Below the pieces are notes generated by a model that worked only from the letters and a program-made list of their open reading frames with translations, had not been told where the DNA came from and searched no databases. Shown here one piece after another: positions 8,287-17,539 of a DNA stretch of 64,000 bases (the stretch's first letter is position 1; each line of letters opens with the position of its first letter). Source of the DNA: Lachnospiraceae bacterium (GTDB lineage Bacteria; Bacillota; Clostridia; Lachnospirales; Lachnospiraceae); NCBI GenBank assembly GCA_024682375.1, contig JAIKZI010000039.1, positions 144,338 to 208,337 of the forward strand, read 5' to 3'. A program made the translations under genes and the position numbers.

Positions 8287-9885
8287 CTATATAACTGATC
8301 TGGATATTTCTCCATCAATACATCTAAACTGGCATGACGACAATTGTGACTCAATATTTTTCTTATGACCATATAATATCAAAGTTGTGCCTGGATATAC
8401 ATCTCTATTTGCAACAATTCTACAATTTGCATCTGCAGCCAGCTTATTTTCTACTGATTCTTTTATCTTATTATTACTATCGAGATATCCTTGCGCTTCC
8501 TTTAGCGCATTTGTAATTCTAATCAGATATTCTGAGGTTTTTTTATCAGGTTTCAACCCTTTCTTTATAGATCTCGTATAATTAGCAATTATATTAGAAA
8601 ATCTATTAATTTCTTCTTCTAGTTTATTATTTGATTTTTCAATTCGCTTCAATAAATCTTTTGCCTGAGGTTTTGCCCCAATTTCTATAGTTGTTAAAGC
8701 GCCCATATCAGATCCAATCGTATCAGCTCTTACGCTTCCGCCAGATACAACTTTACAGCCAGCTATAAATCCTTTTTTCCCTTGAACAATAACATCTCCT
8801 TCAGCCGATACTTCTGAAGCTAAAAGGACACCGGATTCAACATATCCGCCGCAAATAATATGTCCATTTTCAATGAATTTTGCGATTACATTGCTTCCAG
8901 CTCTAATAAGTCCCTTACCCTGGCTATTGATTCCACGCTTTACTATGACCTGGCCCAAAGCCTCAATATTTGCATCCTCAACTACGCCTTCAACAATAAC
9001 ATCACCACCAGCTTTAACATTAAATCCAGTTCTTACATTTCCCTGTATTGTAACATTTCCGGAATAATTGATATCACCGGTTTTTGTATCTACGTCACCA
9101 GTCACAGTATACACATCACTAACAACCAAACGCCCCGTCACAAGAGCCACGTGGCCAGTCACTAAGGAATATACTTTTGTACCATCTTCTGATACTTTTG
9201 CATTCTTACCAATCTCTACTTGAGCCGGCTTTACCTTTTTAGGTTCAACATTCTTTCCATATAGATTGGTGCCATTTTCGCCTCTAACTTCTTTTACTAT
9301 TTCTAAAAGCAAATCGCCTTCGTTACAAATATTAATGACATTTAAGGAATGAAAATCCACGGAACCATCTTCATTTCTTTTAGGTTCAAGTGTCGGATCT
9401 GTATTGAAATAAAATTTTGCCGAACCATCCTTCCCCTCTATAGGAGCTTTTCCTTCAGCAAAAACAACATCTTGAAAATATACAGGAGATTTTACAAATT
9501 CATCAATGACATCCTCTTTAATTCCATATTTAACCATGTCAGAAGAAAGTGAAGCAATTATATCGTCCTTCGTAAGATCATTTCCGCCAAGAGAAGGTGG
9601 ATACACTCTCGATTTACAGTGCAATTCATCAGCTTCTATATACGTAACCATTGTTCCAGCGAAAAAATCGAAGCGACTTTTTCCCAAAGGCATCTCACTC
9701 TCTTCCTCTTTTCTAAGAAGCTGATCAAGTTTCTGAACGCTAAAAGAAGTAAAGCCCTGTTGTGTTAAATAGGACTCTACCTCTTTTATCTCACATTTAT
9801 CTCCACCATCTATCGGTGGATGATAAATCAAATATACATTTCCCGATTTAACCTCGAGTTGAACATAGGCATTCTTCTGTTCCAT
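8287..9885 (-). CDS. FapA (DUF342) family protein
   Basis: Beta-helix region TKTGDINYSGNVTIQGNVRTGFNVKAGGDVIVEGVVEDANIEALGQVIVKRGINSQGKGLIRAGSNV. Confidence 0.85.
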   Translation of the reverse strand: MEQKNAYVQLEVKSGNVYLIYHPPIDGGDKCEIKEVESYLTQQGFTSFSVQKLDQLLRKEEESEMPLGKSRFDFFAGTMVTYIEADELHCKSRVYPPSLGGNDLTKDDIIASLSSDMVKYGIKEDVIDEFVKSPVYFQDVVFAEGKAPIEGKDGSAKFYFNTDPTLEPKRNEDGSVDFHSLNVINICNEGDLLLEIVKEVRGENGTNLYGKNVEPKKVKPAQVEIGKNAKVSEDGTKVYSLVTGHVALVTGRLVVSDVYTVTGDVDTKTGDINYSGNVTIQGNVRTGFNVKAGGDVIVEGVVEDANIEALGQVIVKRGINSQGKGLIRAGSNVIAKFIENGHIICGGYVESGVLLASEVSAEGDVIVQGKKGFIAGCKVVSGGSVRADTIGSDMGALTTIEIGAKPQAKDLLKRIEKSNNKLEEEINRFSNIIANYTRSIKKGLKPDKKTSEYLIRITNALKEAQGYLDSNNKIKESVENKLAADANCRIVANRDVYPGTTLILYGHKKNIESQLSSCQFRCIDGEISRSVI

Positions 9886-9906
9886 AAATCCCCCTTTATA
9901 GAAATC

Positions 9907-10677
9907 CTATGCATTATTTGTAAGTATTCCCAAGTAATCTCCCATAACGCCTCTCATCTTTCCAAGAGCCTTTGTATGAAGCTGTGATACTCGAGATTCA
10001 GAAACTGAAAGTATCTGACTGATTTCCTTAAGTGTCATCTCCTCATAATAGTAAAGAAGTATAACTTGCTGTTCTTTTTCTGTAAGAATATCAAGTGCAG
10101 CTTTCAATTTTTCTTTTAATTCTTCTTTTGCAATCTTCTCTTCTGGCTGAATAAAATGCGAATTTCTATCTGTTTCCATAGCAGGTTCAGAACCCTGCTC
10201 AACAAATTCATTAAGCGAAATAACATTTGTCATGTTTAAATCTGTCTGCCAATCATTCATTTCTTCTTCAGAAATTCCAAGTTCAATAGCAATTTCTGTA
10301 TCGGTGGCTGCATGACCGGTTCTAGCTTCAACTTCTTTTGAAGCAGCTTCTATCTTCTTCTGTTTTTGTCGAATAGTTCTAGGAATCCAATCCATTTTAC
10401 GGATCTGGTCTAGAATTGCACCCCTGATTCGTAAAGAAGCATATGTCTCAAATTTGACGCCTTGTGCTGTATCAAATCTATCAATAGCATCAATTAATCC
10501 AAACACACCATAACCACATAAATCATCAAATTCTACGTTCTTCCCTAAATATAGATTCATTCGACCTGCAACCACTTTTACAAGTGGAGCATATTCGATG
10601 ATGATCTGCTCTCTAAGCTCTGGTGTAGGCTTCTTTTTGTATGAATCCCATAACTTTTGCTTGTCCTGCTCGTTCAT
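9907..10677 (-). CDS. fliA: FliA/WhiG family RNA polymerase sigma factor (sigma28/sigmaD)
   Basis: YAPLVKVVAGRM, DLCGYGVFGLIDAIDRFD, FETYASLRIRGAILDQIRKMDWIPRTIRQK, SVSESRVSQLHTKAL. Confidence 0.93.
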   Translation of the reverse strand: MNEQDKQKLWDSYKKKPTPELREQIIIEYAPLVKVVAGRMNLYLGKNVEFDDLCGYGVFGLIDAIDRFDTAQGVKFETYASLRIRGAILDQIRKMDWIPRTIRQKQKKIEAASKEVEARTGHAATDTEIAIELGISEEEMNDWQTDLNMTNVISLNEFVEQGSEPAMETDRNSHFIQPEEKIAKEELKEKLKAALDILTEKEQQVILLYYYEEMTLKEISQILSVSESRVSQLHTKALGKMRGVMGDYLGILTNNA

Positions 10678-10701
10678 GTTATTCCTCCGAAAACAGCTCT
10701 A

Positions 10702-11040
10702 CTAAAACTCTTCTGTAGATTCCGTTTCAGACTCTTCGCCTTCCTCTTCAAGTGATGTTTCTATATCATCCAGATCCGAAACTCCACCTTCCATTTCAGG
10801 CGACTCCATCATTTCCTGTTCCTGTTGTTTTTGTGTTTCTTCCATGTCTATCTTAAAAGTTCTATCGATAACGACACGAACAATAACTCCAAGTACATAA
10901 AAAATCAAAGCTACTAAAGCAAAACGCTTTACAAACACTCCGAAATCAACACCTTGAATTATTGAAATGACACACGCAATACCACTCGCTAATAAACATA
11001 TTGCAATCGGTAAAGGCTTAGTATTAGTTTTGTTTTTCAT
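10702..11040 (-). CDS. Hypothetical 2-TM protein with acidic tail
   Basis: Two hydrophobic segments then E/S-rich C-terminus; overlaps the cheD end by 4 nt, suggesting translational coupling. Confidence 0.5.
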   Translation of the reverse strand: MKNKTNTKPLPIAICLLASGIACVISIIQGVDFGVFVKRFALVALIFYVLGVIVRVVIDRTFKIDMEETQKQQEQEMMESPEMEGGVSDLDDIETSLEEEGEESETESTEEF

Positions 11041-11525
11041 ATCTCTTTCACTGGCTTTCCTACAGCTTTTATCAAATATTTTCCAGTCTCACTATAAAGT
11101 TCTACTGTACGTCCATAGTTCAAACCACAATCTTCAGCGATGAGTCTAATACCTAATTCTTTTAATTTTTTCTTAGAAGCCGCAGCATTCTGCTCGCCAA
11201 TATTGATAGCGGAAGCCGCACTTCCAGAAAGTGCAAACATCTTTGCTCCGCCTGCTATTTTTGCAACAAGACGAGTTTTAGAAGCACCTGCTTTTACCAT
11301 CTGTTTAACAAGTTCTTCAATACCCGTATCCGCAAACTTGGCAATATTCGAATTATTTCGAATAGCCTTACTATCAGGCAGCATAATATGAGCCAACCCT
11401 GTGACCTTTGTAACCGGATCATATAGCGCAATTCCAACGCAGGAACCTAATCCGATTGTAGTCAAAGAGTCCGGTTCTTTACAGACTTTCAGATCCGCCA
11501 TACCGACTTTTATCATCTGACCCAT
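11037..11525 (-). CDS. cheD: Chemoreceptor glutamine deamidase CheD
   Basis: TTIGLGSCVGIALYDPVTKVTGLAHIMLPDS motif. Confidence 0.95.
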   Translation of the reverse strand: MGQMIKVGMADLKVCKEPDSLTTIGLGSCVGIALYDPVTKVTGLAHIMLPDSKAIRNNSNIAKFADTGIEELVKQMVKAGASKTRLVAKIAGGAKMFALSGSAASAINIGEQNAAASKKKLKELGIRLIAEDCGLNYGRTVELYSETGKYLIKAVGKPVKEI

Positions 11526-11541
11526 AGATTTATCCTATCTT

Positions 11542-12153
11542 CTAAATCGAAATTCCCAAAGATGTAAGAATCTTTGCAAAAGATTCTTCATCCGGCATCA
11601 AAATAAAATAACCATCAATTGAGCCATCGCCACCAATTGCTGTTTTAATCATAAGAGCTCTGTCACTCATAAGTCCAAACTGTACAGCTGGAACGCTTAA
11701 AATAGCAGCAGCCATATCAATTGATACAGAAGGTACTGTTGGGCTAATAACTAAATTTGTAAGTGTAGAAATAGCCGATAAATATGAGCCGGCAATAATA
11801 TTTCCTACTTCACGAAGTGCTGATAAATCCATCTCATCGAATTCTTTTTCATCATCTGGATCTCTCATCATAAGAAGGTTTACCATCTTATGTGCAGACT
11901 TCATATCCATGATAAACATCATGCTTCCATCAATATCAGCTTCTACTCCAAGCATAATACCAACTACAATCTGTTCCTCAGAGCCAATTGCTTCACCTAA
12001 TTTTTCAACAGGCATAAGTTCTACCTTAGGTACACCCATATCCATCTTCAAATTAAGCATATTAGAAATTGCAGTTGTAGCATTTCCTGTACCGATATTG
12101 CCAATCTCTCTCAAGACATCTATATACATGTCATTAAGCTGATCTAGATTCAT
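11542..12153 (-). CDS. cheC: CheY-P phosphatase CheC
   Basis: DVLREIGNIGTGNATTAISNML and SALREVGNIIAGSYLSAIS duplicated CheC motif. Confidence 0.95.
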   Translation of the reverse strand: MNLDQLNDMYIDVLREIGNIGTGNATTAISNMLNLKMDMGVPKVELMPVEKLGEAIGSEEQIVVGIMLGVEADIDGSMMFIMDMKSAHKMVNLLMMRDPDDEKEFDEMDLSALREVGNIIAGSYLSAISTLTNLVISPTVPSVSIDMAAAILSVPAVQFGLMSDRALMIKTAIGGDGSIDGYFILMPDEESFAKILTSLGISI

Positions 12154-12176
12154 AAAACTCCTATCTATCTAAATCA

Positions 12177-12204
12177 GATAAGGAGAAAATTATTTCTCCT
12201 TATC
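12177..12204 (-). promoter_or_regulatory. Perfect 12-bp hairpin overlapping the cheW stop codon
   Basis: GATAAGGAGAAA-[4 nt]-TTTCTCCTTATC; no T-tract follows. Confidence 0.7.
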
Positions 12205-12669
12205 CTTTGTAGATTCGCCAGCGACCTTATCAATATCAAAAATTGAAATTAGTCTATCGCCATCTTTTCCAATTCCATTTATGAAATTGCCCTTTGTCTC
12301 TTTCATATTAGATACATTCCTATCAATATCAGATTCGCCCAAAGATACAACTTCATTAACAGAATCTACAATAATGCCTAAGTAGCCTAATTCTTCAAGC
12401 TTTAAAATAATAATTCTTGTAGAATTAGTAAACTGATCGTCCTCAAGGCCCATCTTCATTCTAATGCTCATGACAGGAACAACCTCACCACGAAGGTTTA
12501 TAACTCCCTTATAATGAGCTGGAGCCTTTGGAACTCTGGTAATAGAAGAAAGACGAACGATATTATCAACAAAAGAAATATCGATGCCATAATGTTCTCC
12601 ACCAAGAGTTACAACAATATACTGCTGCTTAGCCTCTTCAATTACATCAAGTTCTTCTGATTTACTCAT
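12190..12669 (-). CDS. cheW: Chemotaxis adaptor CheW
   Basis: YGIDISFVDNIVRLSSITRVPKAPAHYKGVINLRGEVVPVMSIRMKMG. Confidence 0.95.
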   Translation of the reverse strand: MSKSEELDVIEEAKQQYIVVTLGGEHYGIDISFVDNIVRLSSITRVPKAPAHYKGVINLRGEVVPVMSIRMKMGLEDDQFTNSTRIIILKLEELGYLGIIVDSVNEVVSLGESDIDRNVSNMKETKGNFINGIGKDGDRLISIFDIDKVAGESTKDKEK

Positions 12670-12686
12670 AAGTTTCTCCTCCAGCC

Positions 12687-14813
12687 TTAGAACAATGAAT
12701 TAACATCAAGAATCAACGCAACTTCACCATCACCAAGAATTGTAGCACCACTGATGTGCTTATTATCTTCGATAACCTTTCCTAGTGACTTGATTACGAT
12801 TTCCTGCTGTCCAATCAAATTATCTACAACGATACCTACGAAACTATCGCCCTTCTTAACAACAACAACAGTAATGCTTTCCTGCTGTTCTTCCTTCTCT
12901 TCGCAGTCGAGAATCTTATCCAAATGAACCAAAGGAATTACACTACCACGGAGGTAAATAACTTCTTTAGCCTGAACATATTTGATATCAGTAACTGGAA
13001 TATATTCAATATTCTGGATAGAAGCAAGTGCGATTGCATACTTCTCTTCTCTAACTTCAACCATAAGAGCCTGGATGATAGCAAGTGTAAGAGGAAGTCT
13101 TACTGTAAATGTAGAACCAGATCCAAGTGTAGATTCTACTTCTACATCACCACCGAGCTGCTCAACATTGGATTTAACAACATCAAGACCAACTCCTCGT
13201 CCAGAAATATCTGTAATCTTTTTAGCCATTGAGAATGATGGCATGAATAGGAAGTTGATAATTTCTTTATCTGTAAGCTTATCAGCTTCTTCCTCAGTAA
13301 CAATGCCTCTTTCAATAGCTTTACCTTTAATAGCTTCAGCATCGATACCGGCACCATCATCGCCTACCTTGATGATTACGTTATTGCCTTCCTGATAAGC
13401 GTTCAACCAGATTTTACCAGTTTCCGGCTTACCTTCTTTACGACGAACATCAGGATCTTCAATACCGTGATCAGCTGAATTTCTAAGCAAATGCTGCAAA
13501 GGATCACCGATCTGATCGACTACTGTTCTATCAAGCTCTGTTTCCTCACCAGTCATTACCAAATCCATAGGCTTATTTAGTCTTCTAGAAAGGTCTCTAA
13601 TCATACGAGGGAACTTATTAACTACACTTTCAATAGGAACCATTCGAACCTTCATAACTGATTCATGAAGATTTGTTGTGATTCTTTCTAGATATTCAAT
13701 CTGCTCAGAGAAATTAACTCCTCCGCCTGATTCCATTGAATTAGCTCTAGAAACAAGTGTATTCTTAGCAATAATAAGCTCGCTGACCTGATTCATAAGG
13801 TCATCTAACTTTTCAATATCTACACGGACTGTTCTAGCTGTAACAGGTTTGCCCTTTGCAGCTGGAGCCTTCTTATCATCTTTCTTTTCTGCCTTAGCAG
13901 GTGCTTTAGGCGCTGGAGCTGCTGGAGCAGCTGGTGCTGCAGGTGCATTTGCTTCTTCTGCCGGAGCCTGAGGTGCAGCAGAAGGCGCTGGCTGAGCCTC
14001 ACCTTCATGATACATTTCAGCTGTAACTGGTCCAATTTCACATGAATCAATTTCTGAAACAGCTTCAATTGCAGCCTTTAGTTCATCAGGATTAGCATCT
14101 GTCTGAACCAAAACGCTAAAATCAAATTCAAATTTCTCATCTTCAACATCACTTGAAGAAGGATCATATACTAAAATATCACCTGCGTCTTCGATTGCCT
14201 TATATACAAGGAAGGCTCTCGCTGCCTTAAGCAAGCAATCATGATTAACATGAACAGTAATACCAAGAACTGTATTACCACCTTCAAGTGTCTCAACAAC
14301 CTTGATTTTATCATTATCATCCATGTTTAGATGTGTATATAAAGGTGCATCTGATGACGCATCCGCTGGTGCATTCTGAGCAGAAGCTGCAGCTTCATTT
14401 GCTGCAGGAGCTGCTGTTTCCTTTCCCATTGCGCGATTCAGAAAATCATTCAATTTCTGAATCAAAACAGCGTTATCTTCATCACCTTCATTTGAAGTAT
14501 TCTTTACATTATCTACATAGGCTTCGATAGCATCTAGACAATTAAAAAGAATATCAATAAGTTCACTTGTTACCTTAACATTGTCATTACGAACTTCCTG
14601 GAACACATTTTCCATATCGTGTGTCAAATGCTGCATCTTTTTGAAGCCCATAGTACCAGCCATACCTTTTAAAGAGTGAGCTACACGGAAGATCTCATTT
14701 ACAGTGTCAGAATTATCAGGCTCCTGTTCGAGTGCCATGATATTGTCACTAAGAGTCTGAATGTGCTCGTTTGACTCATCGATAAAGACGTCTAAATACT
14801 GGCTAACATCCAT
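12687..14813 (-). CDS. cheA: Chemotaxis histidine kinase CheA
   Basis: HPt EIFRVAHSLKGMAGTMGF; LLRNSADHGIEDP; ISGRGVGLDVVKSNVEQLGG; C-terminal CheW-like domain; A/P/K-rich linker. Confidence 0.96.
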   Translation of the reverse strand: MDVSQYLDVFIDESNEHIQTLSDNIMALEQEPDNSDTVNEIFRVAHSLKGMAGTMGFKKMQHLTHDMENVFQEVRNDNVKVTSELIDILFNCLDAIEAYVDNVKNTSNEGDEDNAVLIQKLNDFLNRAMGKETAAPAANEAAASAQNAPADASSDAPLYTHLNMDDNDKIKVVETLEGGNTVLGITVHVNHDCLLKAARAFLVYKAIEDAGDILVYDPSSSDVEDEKFEFDFSVLVQTDANPDELKAAIEAVSEIDSCEIGPVTAEMYHEGEAQPAPSAAPQAPAEEANAPAAPAAPAAPAPKAPAKAEKKDDKKAPAAKGKPVTARTVRVDIEKLDDLMNQVSELIIAKNTLVSRANSMESGGGVNFSEQIEYLERITTNLHESVMKVRMVPIESVVNKFPRMIRDLSRRLNKPMDLVMTGEETELDRTVVDQIGDPLQHLLRNSADHGIEDPDVRRKEGKPETGKIWLNAYQEGNNVIIKVGDDGAGIDAEAIKGKAIERGIVTEEEADKLTDKEIINFLFMPSFSMAKKITDISGRGVGLDVVKSNVEQLGGDVEVESTLGSGSTFTVRLPLTLAIIQALMVEVREEKYAIALASIQNIEYIPVTDIKYVQAKEVIYLRGSVIPLVHLDKILDCEEKEEQQESITVVVVKKGDSFVGIVVDNLIGQQEIVIKSLGKVIEDNKHISGATILGDGEVALILDVNSLF

Positions 14814-14814
14814 C

Positions 14815-15918
14815 TTATTTTACCTCCAATTCCTTTCTGATCGCATCTGCGACCTTGTCAATTGGTGCCGAAACATCTGTTATTCCACTTTGATCAGCTG
14901 CTTTTGGCATTCCATAAACAACACAGGTTTCTTGAGATTGGGTAATAACTCTAACGTGCTTATGCTTCTTTAGAAATTGAATACCGTCCGTACCATCTCT
15001 GCCCATTCCTGTTAGTACCACGCACACAATATCATCGTAATGAGTTTTAGCTAAAGAATTGAACATCACATCAGCGCAAGGTCTCAAACTATTAACCGGT
15101 GGATCATCAAAAACTCTCGCATAGCCTTTTCCATTCCTCGTATAAACCTCAAGATGTCTTCCACCAGGAGCTAAATATACGATATCTGGTTTTAGCTCTT
15201 CGCCATCATCTGCTTCTTTTACCTTGAGCTTAGACTCTGAATCGATTCGCTCTGCCAGGGAAAAAGTAAACCCTTTTGGCATATGCTGTACGATTACAAC
15301 AGGCACTCCCAAAGGAGGAAGCATCTTTATCATCACATGTAAAGCCTGTGGCCCACCTGTCGAAGATGCGATAGCTATGATTCTTTTTGAATTTCCCGAA
15401 GTAACACTAGCTGATGTTGAATTCACTTTAGAAAACACACTTTCCGCCCTAGGACTAGGCTTTGGTACAATTTTCTCCTGCGATGATACCAGCGATTCAT
15501 TACCAAATAGTCCTGAAGAAGAACTGTTAATCAAAAATCTCGCGACTTCAGATAGATCAGCTTTAAACTTCTTGTGACCTGATCCAAAAATATGGAAAGG
15601 AACACTAACACACTTAACCTCTTTCATTCCGGAAAAAACAGATGCAGCATCTATATCTTCCTTTGCTTCGCCATGCAGCAAAATTGCCTTAAAACGAATC
15701 TTCTTAGAAGTAAGTGTGTTAATCACTTCTGATCCATTCTTGCGAGGTAAATACATGTTTACAATAATTATATCTGGTTTTTCAGATACAACTTTTGAAA
15801 CAGCTTCTTCTCCATCACAGCAAGTAATGATCTCATATGTATTTGTGCTTTCGCTGATTATATCACAGATAGCCTTTCTCACGAGTGCAGAATCATGCGC
15901 TATAAGTATTTTTGTCAT
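14815..15918 (-). CDS. cheB: Protein-glutamate methylesterase CheB
   Basis: N-terminal receiver-like domain; IAIASSTGGPQAL, VVIVQHMPKGFTFSLAERID, LTGMGRDGTDGI. Confidence 0.94.
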   Translation of the reverse strand: MTKILIAHDSALVRKAICDIISESTNTYEIITCCDGEEAVSKVVSEKPDIIIVNMYLPRKNGSEVINTLTSKKIRFKAILLHGEAKEDIDAASVFSGMKEVKCVSVPFHIFGSGHKKFKADLSEVARFLINSSSSGLFGNESLVSSQEKIVPKPSPRAESVFSKVNSTSASVTSGNSKRIIAIASSTGGPQALHVMIKMLPPLGVPVVIVQHMPKGFTFSLAERIDSESKLKVKEADDGEELKPDIVYLAPGGRHLEVYTRNGKGYARVFDDPPVNSLRPCADVMFNSLAKTHYDDIVCVVLTGMGRDGTDGIQFLKKHKHVRVITQSQETCVVYGMPKAADQSGITDVSAPIDKVADAIRKELEVK

Positions 15919-16658
15919 ACTTCCCGCTCTTTTCTCCGTCTTTTTCTTTCCAATTCGAAAATATATCTGACAATTACTTCCTGACTGAGCTTTTCAAATC
16001 GATAATCAAATCGTATTCTATGTGAATACTGATCAGTATCTTCGATATGGTCAGAACCGACGCATTTTCCGATTAGTTCAACATGTCTGATGCCACTATC
16101 TAAAGCTAAATCAAAATCAAACAAACAATATTCATCTTCTTTAATACTGTATGGTGCTGTAAACTTAATTCCACCACCACTTATATCTATTATAGTACCA
16201 TATTCTTCTGATTTTCTCTCACCCAGATCGATTTTATTTTGAATATTCTGTCTAAGTAAAGCCATATTTTCAAAATCTAAATCTTCTTCCTTTAATGGAA
16301 TAAATCGGGTTGGCACTAAACAATCAACTCTATAGAATTCTCTTCTTTGATATTTTGAAAGCTTACCTAACAACTGAACCTTTATAAGATAAAAATTCTG
16401 GCTCTTATATCGATCAATTACTACTCCATCAGCTCTAACCAAGCCTTTATCTGTTATAAATACAAATTTATATTTAATTCCTTGATGCAATGGAGCTAGA
16501 TGTCCTTTTTTCATAGGTGTTGTAATCTCAATTACATCATCTTCTACAACACTAAACAATGAACTTTTGTAAGTATTCACAATTTTATTTTCTTCTAAAC
16601 CAGCTGCAAAATGAGTTACTTCAATTTTGCATCCTGGTATGATTTCATCTAATTCCAT
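15915..16658 (-). CDS. PilZ-domain flagellar brake protein (YcgR-like)
   Basis: KYQRREFYRVDCLVPTRF (RxxxR) and DISGGGIKF (D/NxSxxG) PilZ c-di-GMP-binding motifs. Confidence 0.88.
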   Translation of the reverse strand: MELDEIIPGCKIEVTHFAAGLEENKIVNTYKSSLFSVVEDDVIEITTPMKKGHLAPLHQGIKYKFVFITDKGLVRADGVVIDRYKSQNFYLIKVQLLGKLSKYQRREFYRVDCLVPTRFIPLKEEDLDFENMALLRQNIQNKIDLGERKSEEYGTIIDISGGGIKFTAPYSIKEDEYCLFDFDLALDSGIRHVELIGKCVGSDHIEDTDQYSHRIRFDYRFEKLSQEVIVRYIFELERKRRRKEREV

Positions 16659-16675
16659 TTTAATATCCTTTTCTA

Positions 16676-17536
16676 TTATTGATTATGAGTTAAAAATCGA
16701 AAGAACTTATGCAATCCTGAATCGTCCTTCTGTTTTTCTCCAAGAAGATATGAAGCTATATCATAAAAACATTTTGCAGATTTTGAAGTCGGGTTTTCTA
16801 TCGATACAATTTTTTGTTTTCTAACTGCTTTCTCTAAGCTCTGATCAAGACAAACCATTCCTGCATAAGAAATTCTCTCATCTAAGAATTTATTAGTAAC
16901 AGAATAAATCTTTTCAAATACCTGCCTAGCTTCTGCTTCGGACTGTACCTTATTTGCTATCATTCTAATTTGGACATTTTCGCTATCAAATTTTTCATTT
17001 CTAACCATAGCCTTTACTAAGGAATAAGAATCTGTTAAAGAACTAGGTTCCGGAGTTGTAACCAACAAAACATCCGGAGAGGCTAGAACGAATTTTAAGA
17101 CATTATCAGAAATCCCCGCTCCAGTATCTACAATTAAAATATCGCATAAATCGTTTAATGATTCCAAATCATCTACAACTAAATCGACTTGTGCTGCTGT
17201 CAAATTGTTAAGAGCGATAATTCCTGATCCACCAGAAATAAACCCTATATCCATAGGACCATTTGTAATTATGTCCCTAATATCCATTCCCTTATAAATC
17301 ATATCCGATAAGTCATTTTTTGGAACAGTTCCAAACATGACTTCAACATTTGCTAAGCCAAAATCGGCATCGAAAATGATTACTTTTTTCCCTAACTTAG
17401 TAAACCAAACCGCAAGATTGACCGCGAGGTTAGACTTGCCAACCCCACCTTTACCACTGGTAACAGTAAGTACTTTAGTTCGCGTAGTTTTTCTGCGAAG
17501 TTTTACTTCGTTTCTTAACTTTTCCGCCTGATCCAT
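16676..17536 (-). CDS. flhG: MinD/ParA-family ATPase FlhG (YlxH)
   Basis: TVTSGKGGVGKSNLAVNLAVWFTKLGKKVIIFDADFGLANVEVMFG; adjacent to flhF. Confidence 0.93.
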   Translation of the reverse strand: MDQAEKLRNEVKLRRKTTRTKVLTVTSGKGGVGKSNLAVNLAVWFTKLGKKVIIFDADFGLANVEVMFGTVPKNDLSDMIYKGMDIRDIITNGPMDIGFISGGSGIIALNNLTAAQVDLVVDDLESLNDLCDILIVDTGAGISDNVLKFVLASPDVLLVTTPEPSSLTDSYSLVKAMVRNEKFDSENVQIRMIANKVQSEAEARQVFEKIYSVTNKFLDERISYAGMVCLDQSLEKAVRKQKIVSIENPTSKSAKCFYDIASYLLGEKQKDDSGLHKFFRFLTHNQ

Positions 17537-17539
17537 AAC

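Noticed and set aside
13860-14000. Low-complexity repeats in cheA
   Set aside because: They encode the A/P/K-rich interdomain linker; ordinary for CheA.
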